Shown here piece by piece: positions 42,326 through 51,196 of a stretch of 64,000 nucleotides of DNA. A model generated the notes under the pieces. It was given only the letters and a program-made list of their open reading frames with translations, searched no databases and had not been told where the DNA came from. The stretch's first letter is position 1. The number at the start of each line of letters is the position of its first letter. The DNA comes from an uncultured Anaerolineae bacterium (GTDB taxonomy: Bacteria; Chloroflexota; Anaerolineae; Anaerolineales; Villigracilaceae). The position numbers were made by a program, and so were the translations under genes. Where the stretch lies: NCBI GenBank assembly GCA_903908605.1, contig CAIVSQ010000436.1:1-64000 (forward strand). The letters run 5' to 3'.

Positions 42326-42353
42326 TTATGGGTAACCCAACGACATCCCAAAA

Positions 42354-43784
42354 TTATCGGTAAGACGCCAGGAAGGCCACCATAAAGCTCCAGATGCGCC
42401 CAATCGAGGGAATGTACATTCTTTCGCCAGGGGAATGCGGGTTTTCGATGGTAACCCCAATCGAAAGCATATCCATGCCCGGGTAGATGGCGCCAATGGT
42501 ACCGCACTCCAGTCCGCCATGGATCAAGGTGACTTCCGGTTCCGCGCCAAAAACAGACTGGTAGATTTCTTTACTACGCTGCAGCAGCGGCGATTTCATA
42601 TCCGGCTTCCAGCCTGGGTAAGCAGGGGTGCTCGCGACTTCGGCACCAGCCAACAGGCCGATCGAGGTGATACGCGCAGTCAAATCCGTCATACGGCTCA
42701 TCACTGTGCTGCGCTGGCTGGTCAACATTGAGAAATTACCATCGCTTAGCGCAATATGGGCCAGGTTATTGGATGTTTCAACAAACCCCGGGATGCTGGC
42801 AGACATTTCCGCCACGCCATGGGGCACGGCTAGCAGCAGCTGGATTACCTTAACAGTAGCGGCCTCTGTTGCTGCCCTGCCAGCCTGCGCCGGGCTGAGC
42901 GTCAACACAATCTCGTTTTCCACCGGGGTATATTCCTGGTTAAAGATCATTTGCGCTTCAGCAACCGCTTTTTCCACCGCCGCGGTTTGCTGTGGATCAC
43001 AGGTGAATACCGCTTCAGCGCCTCGTGATATGGCGTTATGCGCGGTGCCACCAGCCAGGCTGATGAGCGCCACCGGCACCGACTGCCGTACCTGAGCCAG
43101 GGCACGTCCAATCAACTTGTTCGCGCTGGCATAATGACGATGAATATCCACACCAGAGTGCCCGCCGCGCAGCCCGCTGACCTTGAGATGCCAGGCGGTC
43201 TTGCCACTGGCATCTTCAAATTCCACCGGCATGTTCAATTGGGTGGTTTGACCCCCGGCGCAGCCCACAATAAAAGTGCTGACATCTTCCGAATCGAGAT
43301 TGACCAGGATCTTGCCGCTGACAAAACCAGGTTGCAGTCGGTTGGCACCATGCAAACCTACCTCCTCCTGGACCGTGAAGAGCAATTCAAGTGGAGGATG
43401 GGCCACCGAAGGATCGCTTACCAGGCCCAACGCAAGGGCAATCGCAATACCATTGTCGGCACCCAGGGTGGTACCGTCGGCATGCAGCCAGTCACCATCC
43501 ACAATGCATCGAATGGCATCTTTGAGGAAATCATGGGGCGAATCAGGAGTTTTCTCGCAAACCATATCCATGTGCCCCTGCAAAACGACAACTGGCGCGT
43601 TTTCACGGCCCGGAGTGCCAGGGATGCGGATAAGCAGGTTGCCAGCCTCATCTAACAGCGCCGGATAGCCATTCTCTGCCGCAAGTGACTGCAACCAGGC
43701 GGCCACCTGGGCCTCATTACCACTTCCGCGCGGAATGGCGGATAAACGTTCGAAGATGGTCAAAACATGCTGGACTGGATCCAT
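42354..43784 (-). CDS. pepD: Aminoacyl-histidine dipeptidase (M20 family, PepD type)
   Basis: 476 residues. Zinc-site signatures of the M20C group are VVVLQGHMDMVCEK, TTLGADNGIAIALAL, TVQEEVGLHGA (catalytic Glu), NLDSED and the late HGGLECGTIGAIYPG. The inserted dimerisation domain has GLRGGHSGVDIH. It cleaves Xaa-His and other dipeptides in the cytoplasm. A minus-strand gene, last in a row after gatB (63-base gap). Full length for the family. Confidence 0.92.
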   Translation of the reverse strand: MDPVQHVLTIFERLSAIPRGSGNEAQVAAWLQSLAAENGYPALLDEAGNLLIRIPGTPGRENAPVVVLQGHMDMVCEKTPDSPHDFLKDAIRCIVDGDWLHADGTTLGADNGIAIALALGLVSDPSVAHPPLELLFTVQEEVGLHGANRLQPGFVSGKILVNLDSEDVSTFIVGCAGGQTTQLNMPVEFEDASGKTAWHLKVSGLRGGHSGVDIHRHYASANKLIGRALAQVRQSVPVALISLAGGTAHNAISRGAEAVFTCDPQQTAAVEKAVAEAQMIFNQEYTPVENEIVLTLSPAQAGRAATEAATVKVIQLLLAVPHGVAEMSASIPGFVETSNNLAHIALSDGNFSMLTSQRSTVMSRMTDLTARITSIGLLAGAEVASTPAYPGWKPDMKSPLLQRSKEIYQSVFGAEPEVTLIHGGLECGTIGAIYPGMDMLSIGVTIENPHSPGERMYIPSIGRIWSFMVAFLASYR

Positions 43785-43847
43785 TGATTCACCTTTAGGA
43801 GTTTGAAAGTATCCGCGCGCCTGGCGCGGCTAAAAATAACGGGGAGT

Positions 43848-45308
43848 TCAGGATGCGTTGAGCTGTTTTTCCAGCTCTGCACGCAGCACCTGCGGATTTG
43901 CCTTGCCACCGGCTTTGCGCATGACCTGACCAAACAGGAAATTCGCCACGGTAATCTTGCCAGCCCGGTAATTGGTCACTTCACCAGCGTATTCGGCCAG
44001 GATCTCGGCCACCAACCCGGCGATAAAATCCAGGTCAGAGACCTGTGCCAGGCCTTTCTCGCTAACAATCTGCCCGGCGGGTTTACCACTTAAAAACATG
44101 TCGGCCAGCACACCCTTGCCAGTATTCTGGTTGATCTGCCCGGTGCTGATCAACGTCAACAGGCCAGCCAGGCCCGTGGGTGTAACCTTGAGGTCTTCAA
44201 ACGACACACCAGAAGAGTTCATTAATGAAAGCAGCTCCCCTGTCACCCAGGCGTACACGGTACGCAAACCACTCTCCGGGCTGGCCTTCACCACTGCATC
44301 AAAATACTCACCCAGCTGCTTTTCGGATGCAAGCTGCCAGGCTTCTGCGGCACTGAGACCATACTCGGCCACAAAACGGCTGCATCGTTCCCATGGCAGT
44401 TCAGGCAGAGCCTGGCGAACATCGTCCATCCAGCGCTTGCTTACCAGCAGGGGCGGCAGGTCGGGCTCGGGGAAATAACGGTAATCGTGGGCATCTTCTT
44501 TTGAGCGTTGGCTAAACGTCACCTGGCGGTTCTCATCCCAGCCAACAGTTTCCTGGGCCACCTGCCCACCAGATTCAATCAACTCAATCTGCCGGGTAAT
44601 CTCATAAGCCACCCCGCGCTCCAGGGCACGGAAAGAGTTTAGATTCTTAATTTCGACCTTGGTGCCCAGCTCCTCCCGCCCAAGCGGGCGGACCGAAATA
44701 TTCGGCTCAATACGCATGACACCCTTCTCAAGATCGCCGCTGTTTACACCCAGGTACCGTACCAGCGCCTGCAGTGTCTCGGCATAGACTCGTACTTCTT
44801 CAGCCGAGTGAAAATCAGGTTCTGTGACAATTTCCAGCAGCGGCACACCGGCGCGATTGAGATCCACCAGTGAAAAAGATTGCCCGGCCGCGTCCACGTG
44901 CGTCAACTTGCCGGTATCCTCCTCAAGATGCACGCGCCGAATGTGAATGAGTTTTTCACCCTGCGAGGTCTGCAGGGTAATCCGCCCATTTACCGCCAAC
45001 GGTTGCTCATACTGGGTAATCTGGTAACCCTTCGGCAAATCAGGGTAGAAATAATTTTTACGAGCAAAAATGCTAATCGGAGCAAGTTCACACTGCAGAG
45101 CCGCCGCTACGCGCAAGCCAAACTCCACCGCACGCCCATTCAAGACAGGCAGGCTACCCGGGTGTCCGGCACAGATCGGGCAGACAGCCGTATTTGGCGC
45201 TGCGTTGGTCGAATCGACCACCGGGCAGCTGCAAAACATTTTTGAGTTTGTAAGCATTTCAACATGAACTTCAAGCCCAATGACGGGTTCGTAAGGGATA
45301 CTACTCAT
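43848..45308 (-). CDS. gatB: Asp/Glu-tRNA amidotransferase subunit B
   Basis: 486 residues from the ATG at 45308; an upstream in-frame ATG at 45347 would add 13 residues with no family counterpart. Family marks are YEPVIGLEVHVEM, CPICAGHPGSLPVLN, YPDLPKGYQITQYEQPL, VDLNRAGVPLLEIVTEPD and NSFRALERGVAYEI. The C-terminal YqeY-like tail domain is present. With GatA and GatC it converts misacylated Glu-tRNA(Gln) and Asp-tRNA(Asn) to the correct amides. GatA and GatC are not encoded in this window. Confidence 0.95.
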   Translation of the reverse strand: MSSIPYEPVIGLEVHVEMLTNSKMFCSCPVVDSTNAAPNTAVCPICAGHPGSLPVLNGRAVEFGLRVAAALQCELAPISIFARKNYFYPDLPKGYQITQYEQPLAVNGRITLQTSQGEKLIHIRRVHLEEDTGKLTHVDAAGQSFSLVDLNRAGVPLLEIVTEPDFHSAEEVRVYAETLQALVRYLGVNSGDLEKGVMRIEPNISVRPLGREELGTKVEIKNLNSFRALERGVAYEITRQIELIESGGQVAQETVGWDENRQVTFSQRSKEDAHDYRYFPEPDLPPLLVSKRWMDDVRQALPELPWERCSRFVAEYGLSAAEAWQLASEKQLGEYFDAVVKASPESGLRTVYAWVTGELLSLMNSSGVSFEDLKVTPTGLAGLLTLISTGQINQNTGKGVLADMFLSGKPAGQIVSEKGLAQVSDLDFIAGLVAEILAEYAGEVTNYRAGKITVANFLFGQVMRKAGGKANPQVLRAELEKQLNAS

Positions 45309-45360
45309 GGGGAGATTCCAGTCCGCGGAGGCCGCTGCGACCCCCAACTTCTAAGATAAT

Positions 45361-46131
45361 TCAGCCAAACTTGGCCGGTCTTTTTTCCAGGAAGGCTGCC
45401 ACGCCTTCCTTATGTTCAGCGCGCGCGCCGGCAACTTCCTGGACGTAGCTTTCGTACTCCAGGACTGCCTGCAGGTCGGCTAAAACTGCCCTATTATAAA
45501 CGCGCTTGGAAAGTCCAAACGCCCCAACCGGCCCGGCCGCCAATTCTTGTGCCAACGCGCCAACGGCCTGGGGTAAGTTTTCAAAGGGAACCACCCGGTT
45601 GACCAGCCCCCACTCGAGGGCTTTCTCTGCCAAAAGCGGCTGGTTGCTAAAAGTTAGCTCAAGGGCACGCCCCAGGCCAACCAGGGCCGGCAGTAGCAGC
45701 GAAACCCCAGAATCAGGCGCCAGGCCTATCCCGGTAAAGCCCACCACAAAACGGGCATTCTCCGCAGCCACCCGCAAGTCGCACGCCAGGACAATCCCCA
45801 GCGAAGCACCCGCACAGGGGCCATTCACAGCGGCGATGACCGGTTTTTCAATCCGGCGCAACTGCAAAATCAGTGGATTGTACGTTGCCAGTAAATGCTC
45901 TCGGTAAGAAAGTTCCGCTCCCCCAGCCTTAATTTCTTCAATATCCTGCCCGGCGCCAAATACACGCCCAGCGCCGGTTAACACCACCACACGCACCTGC
46001 GCATCACGCCCGGCCTGGTTTATGGCGGCCTGCAATTCACCTATCAACTCAAGGTTGAAGGCGTTGGCTTTTGGCCGGTCAATCGTCAGCCAGAGCACGT
46101 TACTTTGCAGTTCAGAACGGACAAAAGCCAT
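45361..46131 (-). CDS. Enoyl-CoA hydratase/isomerase (PaaG-like)
   Basis: 256 residues of the crotonase fold. Oxyanion-hole segments are GAGRVFGAGQDIEEI and NGPCAGASLGIVLACDLR. The catalytic position typical of hydratase Glu is occupied by GLAPDSGVSLLLP, where an Asp before Ser-Gly matches PaaG/isomerase-type enzymes rather than classical hydratases. The C-terminus AEHKEGVAAFLEKRPAKF is typical. It acts on an unsaturated or epoxy acyl-CoA in the cytoplasm. Same strand and close spacing with gatB (52 bases) suggests co-transcription without functional linkage. Confidence 0.88.
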   Translation of the reverse strand: MAFVRSELQSNVLWLTIDRPKANAFNLELIGELQAAINQAGRDAQVRVVVLTGAGRVFGAGQDIEEIKAGGAELSYREHLLATYNPLILQLRRIEKPVIAAVNGPCAGASLGIVLACDLRVAAENARFVVGFTGIGLAPDSGVSLLLPALVGLGRALELTFSNQPLLAEKALEWGLVNRVVPFENLPQAVGALAQELAAGPVGAFGLSKRVYNRAVLADLQAVLEYESYVQEVAGARAEHKEGVAAFLEKRPAKFG

Positions 46132-46180
46132 TGCACAGCCGTATAAATGAGATGAAGAAAGGAGAACTGACTACCAGCTC

Positions 46181-46552
46181 TTATTCCAGGATGTCGAAAT
46201 CGTCATCCTCGCTGGAATCATCATCGTTGTTGATTTCCAGTTCCATGTTATCGCGCTGCAAGTGCAGCCACAGTAACAGGACCTGGCCATCGTCCGTATC
46301 AATCGAACGCGCTGCCAGGATCGGAGCCGATAGCTCCAACCCGGCCTCATCGCGGTAATGCAGGGTAATTGACTCTCGCTGGCTCCACCGCTGATAACAA
46401 CGCTGCACCAGGGCGGGACCATTAAAAGTTCGGAGGCGTGTCAGCGCAGTAATCGAGAACTCGCGCGTCTCGTTCAAACCAAGCGCCCAGCCATCCTGCA
46501 CGGGTTCGAACACGGGAGTAGGTCCTTCGATAATTGTAATTTTATCTTCCAT
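46181..46552 (-). CDS. Small acidic conserved-type hypothetical protein
   Basis: 123 residues from the ATG at 46552. A beta-rich N-terminal core (EDKITIIEGPTPVFEPVQDG, WALGLNETREFSITALTRLR) is followed by a helical/basic middle and an extremely acidic tail, NNDDDSSEDDDFDILE. No signal or membrane segment. I do not recognise a named family. Likely first gene of the minus-strand pepD/gatB/enoyl-CoA hydratase run, divergent from nuoA. The acidic tail may mimic nucleic acid or bind cations. Confidence 0.65.
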   Translation of the reverse strand: MEDKITIIEGPTPVFEPVQDGWALGLNETREFSITALTRLRTFNGPALVQRCYQRWSQRESITLHYRDEAGLELSAPILAARSIDTDDGQVLLLWLHLQRDNMELEINNDDDSSEDDDFDILE

Positions 46553-46734
46553 AAGGTTTTTTCCTGTAAAGTTAAGACCATAATACCATAAAAGGGTATG
46601 CGAAACATAAGAATACACCGGATTTTAAGGTAGCCAAAAGTCACCCAGCCACCCCAAAACCGGCGTTTTGACCGAAAGAATATTTTTCCAATAAAGGTGA
46701 TTAATGTCATCGAAATTGCTTATAATTTTTTCTT

Positions 46735-46748
46735 TGTGAAATTTCACA
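46735..46748. promoter_or_regulatory. Perfect 14-bp palindrome TGTGAAATTTCACA upstream of nuoA
   Basis: A self-complementary site in the shared region between the divergent pepD-side and nuo operons. Half-site TGTGA with a 4-base centre resembles CRP/FNR-superfamily spacing, and the TGTGAA/TTCACA arms also resemble Rex sites, although Rex sites have a centre 2 bases longer. It overlaps the candidate -35 box, which suggests repression. Confidence 0.6.
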
Positions 46749-46771
46749 CTGACATTATCCTATGTTATACT
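46743..46771 (+). promoter_or_regulatory. Candidate sigma70 promoter of the nuo operon
   Basis: TTCACA (46743-46748), a 17-base spacer and TATACT (46766-46771), about 40 bases before the nuoA ATG. The -35 box lies within the palindrome. Confidence 0.5.
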
Positions 46772-46812
46772 TTGCGCAATCTGTCTCAAAACCCTCCATG
46801 GGAGTGTGTATT

Positions 46813-47184
46813 ATGTTGCTTGAGTATGTGGCTATTGCAATTTTTATTGCGTTGACGACACTGGTTGGTGTCATAGCGATCGTTCTGGGAGCCATTTTTG
46901 GGCCCAAACGTCCAGCCGGCAAGAAATCCATGCCGTATGAATCGGGTATGAACCCGATTGGTCCAGGTACTCGCCGTATCCCGGTGCGCTTTTACCTGAT
47001 CGCTGTGCTATTCATCCTGTTCGACATCGAAGTTGTGTTTTTCATCCCCTGGGCCCTGGTCTTTAACGATTTTGTCAAAGAAGGCCAGGGACTTTTTATG
47101 TTGGCCGAAATGATGGTGTTTGTTGCCATCTTGATGGCGGGTTATGCCTATGCCTGGAAGAAAGGAGCGTTGGAATGGGATTAG
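46813..47184 (+). CDS. nuoA: NADH-quinone oxidoreductase subunit A
   Basis: 123 residues from the ATG at 46813, preceded by GGGAG; an upstream in-frame ATG at 46762 lies within the promoter region. Three membrane helices; the loop signature [16 protein letters not shown] and the [23 protein letters not shown] helix are typical NuoA. It is part of the membrane arm near the quinone site of complex I. First of fourteen nuo genes in order A to N; it overlaps nuoB by 10 bases. Confidence 0.95.
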   Translation: MLLEYVAIAIFIALTTLVGVIAIVLGAIFGPKRPAGKKSMPYESGMNPIGPGTRRIPVRFYLIAVLFILFDIEVVFFIPWALVFNDFVKEGQGLFMLAEMMVFVAILMAGYAYAWKKGALEWD

Positions 47185-47657
47185 AACAAAAATTAGGAAA
47201 TATGGGCGTGGTAACCGCACGTCTGGAAGACCTGGTCAACTGGGGCCGCACAAACGCAATGTGGCCGATGTTGTTTGGTCTGGCTTGCTGTGCCATTGAA
47301 ATGATGTCCGCCCAGGCAGCCAATTATGATATGAGCCGTTTTGGTATGGAACTAATGCGCCCAAGCCCACGACAAAGCGACCTGATGATTGTGGCCGGGC
47401 GCGTATCCCGCAAAATGGCCCCGGTTGTCCGCCGTCTCTATGATCAGATGCCCGATCCGAAATGGGTGATTGCCATGGGTGATTGCGCCTCCTGCGGTGG
47501 TGTCTTCAATAACTACGCTGTCGTGCAGGGCGTGGATGAGGTCGTACCGGTGGATGTCTACGTGGCAGGCTGCCCGCCGCGCCCCGAAGCCCTGATTCAT
47601 GGTGTGGTTACACTTCACGAAAAAGTGCGCCGCGAAAAGATGAAGGACTGGGCCTGA
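47175..47657 (+). CDS. nuoB: NADH-quinone oxidoreductase subunit B
   Basis: 160 residues. Holds the terminal [4Fe-4S] cluster N2 with the unusual tandem Cys pair in [11 protein letters not shown] and further Cys in [10 protein letters not shown] and [11 protein letters not shown]. It sits at the junction of the peripheral and membrane arms next to the quinone pocket. AAAGGAG ribosome site within nuoA. All ligands are intact. Confidence 0.97.
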   Translation: MGLEQKLGNMGVVTARLEDLVNWGRTNAMWPMLFGLACCAIEMMSAQAANYDMSRFGMELMRPSPRQSDLMIVAGRVSRKMAPVVRRLYDQMPDPKWVIAMGDCASCGGVFNNYAVVQGVDEVVPVDVYVAGCPPRPEALIHGVVTLHEKVRREKMKDWA

Positions 47658-47658
47658 G

Positions 47659-48183
47659 ATGAGCGAAAACCTTGCCACCATCATTGAAAAAATCGCCCGG
47701 CGATTTGATGGGCAAACTACCGAATTCGCCGGCGAAACCAGCCTGACCCTGCCTGTAGGAAAAATCCTCGCGGCAGCCCAGGCCATCCATGACGAATACG
47801 CCTTTGACCTGCTTTCCGCCCTGACCGCGGTGGACTACTGGCCTGAGGAAAACCCACGGTTTCATTTAATCTATCGTTTCACATCCATCGCCAATTGCCA
47901 GTCGCTCAATGTGCGTGTACCCGTCGCGGCCACCAGCCCCACGGCCCCCACGCTCGAGGGTGTCTATCACAATGCCAATTGGAAAGAACGCGAAGTGTAC
48001 GATATGTTCGGCATCAACTTTGAGGGACATTCCGACCCTCGCCGTATCCTCATGCCCCAGGACTGGGAAGGTCACCCACTGCGCAAGGATTACGCCCTCG
48101 GCTACGAAGAACCCCAGTTTTCATTTAACTATGACGAAATTGATGTCCGCAAACCGTATGCAAAGAACAGGCGCGGAGAGTAG
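47659..48183 (+). CDS. nuoC: NADH-quinone oxidoreductase subunit C
   Basis: 174 residues, separate from nuoD (not a CD fusion). Family stretches are [46 protein letters not shown] and [18 protein letters not shown]. Peripheral-arm structural subunit (30-kDa type). One-base gap from nuoB. Confidence 0.95.
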   Translation: MSENLATIIEKIARRFDGQTTEFAGETSLTLPVGKILAAAQAIHDEYAFDLLSALTAVDYWPEENPRFHLIYRFTSIANCQSLNVRVPVAATSPTAPTLEGVYHNANWKEREVYDMFGINFEGHSDPRRILMPQDWEGHPLRKDYALGYEEPQFSFNYDEIDVRKPYAKNRRGE

Positions 48184-48185
48184 TT

Positions 48186-49415
48186 ATGGCTCAAATTGAT
48201 GAAGTAAATCTCGCTGGAATGTCTCATCTCGTCTCGGAGCGCGCTCTGCGAGGCGAGACGATGCTGTTAAATATGGGTCCTCAGCACCCTTCCACCCACG
48301 GCGTGCTGCGCCTGCTGCTGGAGCTGGATGGCGAAACCGTGCTGAATGCGATCCCAGACATCGGCTTTTTACACACCGGTGTTGAGAAAAACATGGAAGC
48401 CAAGACCTACCAGAAAGCCGAGGTAATGACCGACCGCCTGGATTATATGAACACGGTCGGCAACAACCTGGCCTACTGCCTGGCAGTGGAAAAACTGATT
48501 GGGCTGGACGTACCCGTCCGCGCTCAGGCCCTGCGCGTCATCCTGGCTGAACTCAAACGCATTTCCTCGCACCTGGTCTGGTTGGGCACCTCTGCCCTCG
48601 ACCTGGCGGCCATGTCTGATTTCATGTACGCCTTCCGCGAACGTGAAATGATCCTCGATATTCTCGAAATGGTTTCCGGGCAGCGCATGATGACCACCTA
48701 CATCCGCCCAGGCGGTGTCTGGCGCGATGTGCCGGTGGAATTCGAAGCCGCCGTGCGCAACCTGCTCAAGATCATGCCGAAACGCATCGATGAATATGAA
48801 TCTTTGCTCACCAAGAACCCGCTGTTTATTGACCGCACTGCCGGCATCGGCATTATTTCGGCCAAAGACGCGGTGAACTGGGGTCTGACAGGCGCTTCAC
48901 TGCGCGGCTCGGGCGTCAATTATGACGTGCGAAAATTCGCCCCCTATTCCGGGTACGAACAATATGATTTCGAAGTACCGCTCGGAACCGATGGCGATGT
49001 GCGCGCACGTTACGTTGTGCGCATGGCCGAGATGCGCCAGTCCATTCGCATCATCAACCAGGCCCTCGATAAACTTCCGATCGGCCCTGTCCGCTCAAAC
49101 AACTATAAATTCGTGCCCCCGCCCCGGTCTGAGATCGGCACAAGCATGGAAGCCCTGATCCACCACTTCAAACTATGGACCGAAGGTTTCCAGGCCCCCA
49201 AGGGTTCCGTTTACTCGGCAGTCGAATCCCCGCGCGGCGAACTGGGCGTTTACCTTGAAAGCGATGGTGGCCCCAAGCCCATGCGCGTCCACTTCCGAAC
49301 CCCTTCATTTGACAACCTGCAAGTGCTGCCGGTTCTCGCCAAGGGCTTCCTGGTGGCGGATCTAGTGGCTATCATTGGTTCCGTTGACATTGTGCTGGGA
49401 GATATTGACAGATGA
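48186..49415 (+). CDS. nuoD: NADH-quinone oxidoreductase subunit D
   Basis: 409 residues, 49-kDa type, forming the quinone pocket with NuoB. Marks are NMGPQHPSTHGVLRLLLELD, DIGFLHTGVEKNME, MTDRLDYMNTVGNN and VESPRGELGVYLESDGG. The HxxH in QHPSTHG faces the quinone. It overlaps nuoE by 4 bases (ATGA). Confidence 0.97.
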   Translation: MAQIDEVNLAGMSHLVSERALRGETMLLNMGPQHPSTHGVLRLLLELDGETVLNAIPDIGFLHTGVEKNMEAKTYQKAEVMTDRLDYMNTVGNNLAYCLAVEKLIGLDVPVRAQALRVILAELKRISSHLVWLGTSALDLAAMSDFMYAFREREMILDILEMVSGQRMMTTYIRPGGVWRDVPVEFEAAVRNLLKIMPKRIDEYESLLTKNPLFIDRTAGIGIISAKDAVNWGLTGASLRGSGVNYDVRKFAPYSGYEQYDFEVPLGTDGDVRARYVVRMAEMRQSIRIINQALDKLPIGPVRSNNYKFVPPPRSEIGTSMEALIHHFKLWTEGFQAPKGSVYSAVESPRGELGVYLESDGGPKPMRVHFRTPSFDNLQVLPVLAKGFLVADLVAIIGSVDIVLGDIDR

Positions 49416-49915
49416 GTCTCGCCGAAAAATATTCCGAAGAAGTAAAGGCCATATTCACCAAGTATCCCGTCAAGCGCTCGGCAGTCATGCCCATGTTATA
49501 CCTGGCCCAGCGCGAGAACGGCTTCATCACCAAGGAAGGCATGGCCGAAATCGCCACCATGCTGGAACTGGATGTGACCGAAGTGGCTTCGATTGTAGGT
49601 TTCTACACCCTCTACCACGATGAAAAAGCCGGCAAATACCGCATGCAAGTCTGCAATGACCTGCCTTGCGCGCTGCGCGGTGCTGACAAGTTCCTTGATG
49701 CACTCTGCCAGAACCTGGGCGTCAAGGTTGGCGAAACCACGCCCGATGGCCTGGTGACGGTAGAAGCCGTGATGTGCCTGGCAGCCTGCGATAAAGCCCC
49801 CATGTTCCAACTGCAAGAAGGCGACAAAGTCACCTACCACGAGAACATGACCGTGGACCGCAGCATGGAACTGATCGCGGCACTCAAAGCCGGTTCATTT
49901 GGCCAGGAGCGATAA
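49412..49915 (+). CDS. nuoE: NADH-quinone oxidoreductase subunit E
   Basis: 167 residues, thioredoxin-like fold with a [2Fe-2S] cluster (N1a). Ligands are visible in VCNDLPCALRGA and MCLAACDKAP. The N-terminal helical part YPVKRSAVMPMLYLAQRENG is typical. Forms the NADH-oxidising module with NuoF and NuoG. Confidence 0.96.
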   Translation: MSLAEKYSEEVKAIFTKYPVKRSAVMPMLYLAQRENGFITKEGMAEIATMLELDVTEVASIVGFYTLYHDEKAGKYRMQVCNDLPCALRGADKFLDALCQNLGVKVGETTPDGLVTVEAVMCLAACDKAPMFQLQEGDKVTYHENMTVDRSMELIAALKAGSFGQER

Positions 49916-49917
49916 TA

Positions 49918-51192
49918 ATGACACATTTCATATTACGCCACCGCGATATCCCCGATATCAAGAAACTTGATGTTTACAAGCAGAACGGCGGTTTCGAGAG
50001 CCTCAAAAAGGTAATCACCTCGATGCAGCCCCAGCAGGTGGTCCAGGAAGTTAAAGATTCCGGTCTGCGCGGCCGCGGCGGCGCAGGTTTTCCAACCGGT
50101 GTCAAGTGGTCCTTCCTGCCCAACAACATTTGGCCGCACTACGTCGTCTGTAATGCGGACGAATCCGAGCCAGGCACCTTTAAAGACCGCGAAATCATGG
50201 AAAGCAATCCTTTCCAATTTCTCGAAGGTGTCGCCATCGCCTGCTATGCCGTTGGCGCCAACGAAGGGTATGTCTACCTGCGCGGCGAGTTCCAACAGGT
50301 GCAGCTCTTCCTCGATCAGTGCATCCTCGAGATGGAAAAAGCTGGTGTGCTGGGCGATAACCTCTTCGGCAGCAGCTACTCACTGCGCCTCAAGACCCAC
50401 CTGGGCGCAGGCGCTTACATCTGCGGTGAAGAAACCGCCCTGCTCGAATCAATTGAAGGCAAGCGTGGTCAGCCACGCGTGCGCCCGCCATTTCCGGCTG
50501 TGGTTGGCCTGTACAGCAAACCAACCGTCATCAACAATGTCGAGACTCTCACCAACCTGCCCATGATCATGGAAAAAGGCGCCGGCTGGTACAAGAGCCT
50601 GGGCACCGAGAAAAGCGCTGGAGTGAAGATATTCTCGCTCTCGGGCAATGTCAACAAGCCAGGCAACTATGAGCTGCCGCTCGGCACCACCTTCCGTGAG
50701 CTGATCTACACAGTCGGCGGCGGCATCAGCGATGGGCACAAGTTGCGCGCCATCATGCCCGCCGGCGCGTCCTCCTCCATCATCCGCGTCGATGATAGCT
50801 GCTTTGACAAAGTCATGGACACCAAGATGGACTACGAAAACGTGCAGAGCGTCGGCTCGTTGTTGGGCTCTGCTTCGGTGATCGTGATTGATGACACCCA
50901 CACCATGGATTGGGTAATTAACAAGACCGTCCACTTCTTCAAGCATGAATCCTGCGGCAAATGCACCCCCTGCCGCGATGGAAATTACTGGATGCTGCAC
51001 ATCGTCGAACGCATCCACGCCGGCCATGGCACCAATGCCGATCTGTTGCTGCTCAAGAACGTGGCTACACAAGTAAATGGAAAATGCCTGTGCGCCCTGG
51101 GCGACTTCTCTACAATGGCCGTTACATCGGCCCTTGAGCGTTTCCCCGAAGATTTCGTAGTAGCCCCAGACGCAACCCAGGTGAAGGCATAA
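49918..51192 (+). CDS. nuoF: NADH-quinone oxidoreductase subunit F
   Basis: 424 residues. FMN/NADH site GLRGRGGAGFPTGVKW and NADESEPGTFKDREIM, and [4Fe-4S] cluster N3 ligands in ESCGKCTPCRDGNYWM plus a later Cys in CLCALGDFST. It accepts hydride from NADH and passes electrons to the cluster chain. Its presence shows a true NADH-type complex rather than the shorter Fpo-like form. Confidence 0.97.
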   Translation: MTHFILRHRDIPDIKKLDVYKQNGGFESLKKVITSMQPQQVVQEVKDSGLRGRGGAGFPTGVKWSFLPNNIWPHYVVCNADESEPGTFKDREIMESNPFQFLEGVAIACYAVGANEGYVYLRGEFQQVQLFLDQCILEMEKAGVLGDNLFGSSYSLRLKTHLGAGAYICGEETALLESIEGKRGQPRVRPPFPAVVGLYSKPTVINNVETLTNLPMIMEKGAGWYKSLGTEKSAGVKIFSLSGNVNKPGNYELPLGTTFRELIYTVGGGISDGHKLRAIMPAGASSSIIRVDDSCFDKVMDTKMDYENVQSVGSLLGSASVIVIDDTHTMDWVINKTVHFFKHESCGKCTPCRDGNYWMLHIVERIHAGHGTNADLLLLKNVATQVNGKCLCALGDFSTMAVTSALERFPEDFVVAPDATQVKA

Positions 51193-51196
51193 CGCT

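Noticed and set aside
46735-46748. Canonical Rex operator
   Set aside because: Rex sites have four bases between TGTGAA and TTCACA; here only two, so the site is listed as Rex/CRP-like rather than Rex.
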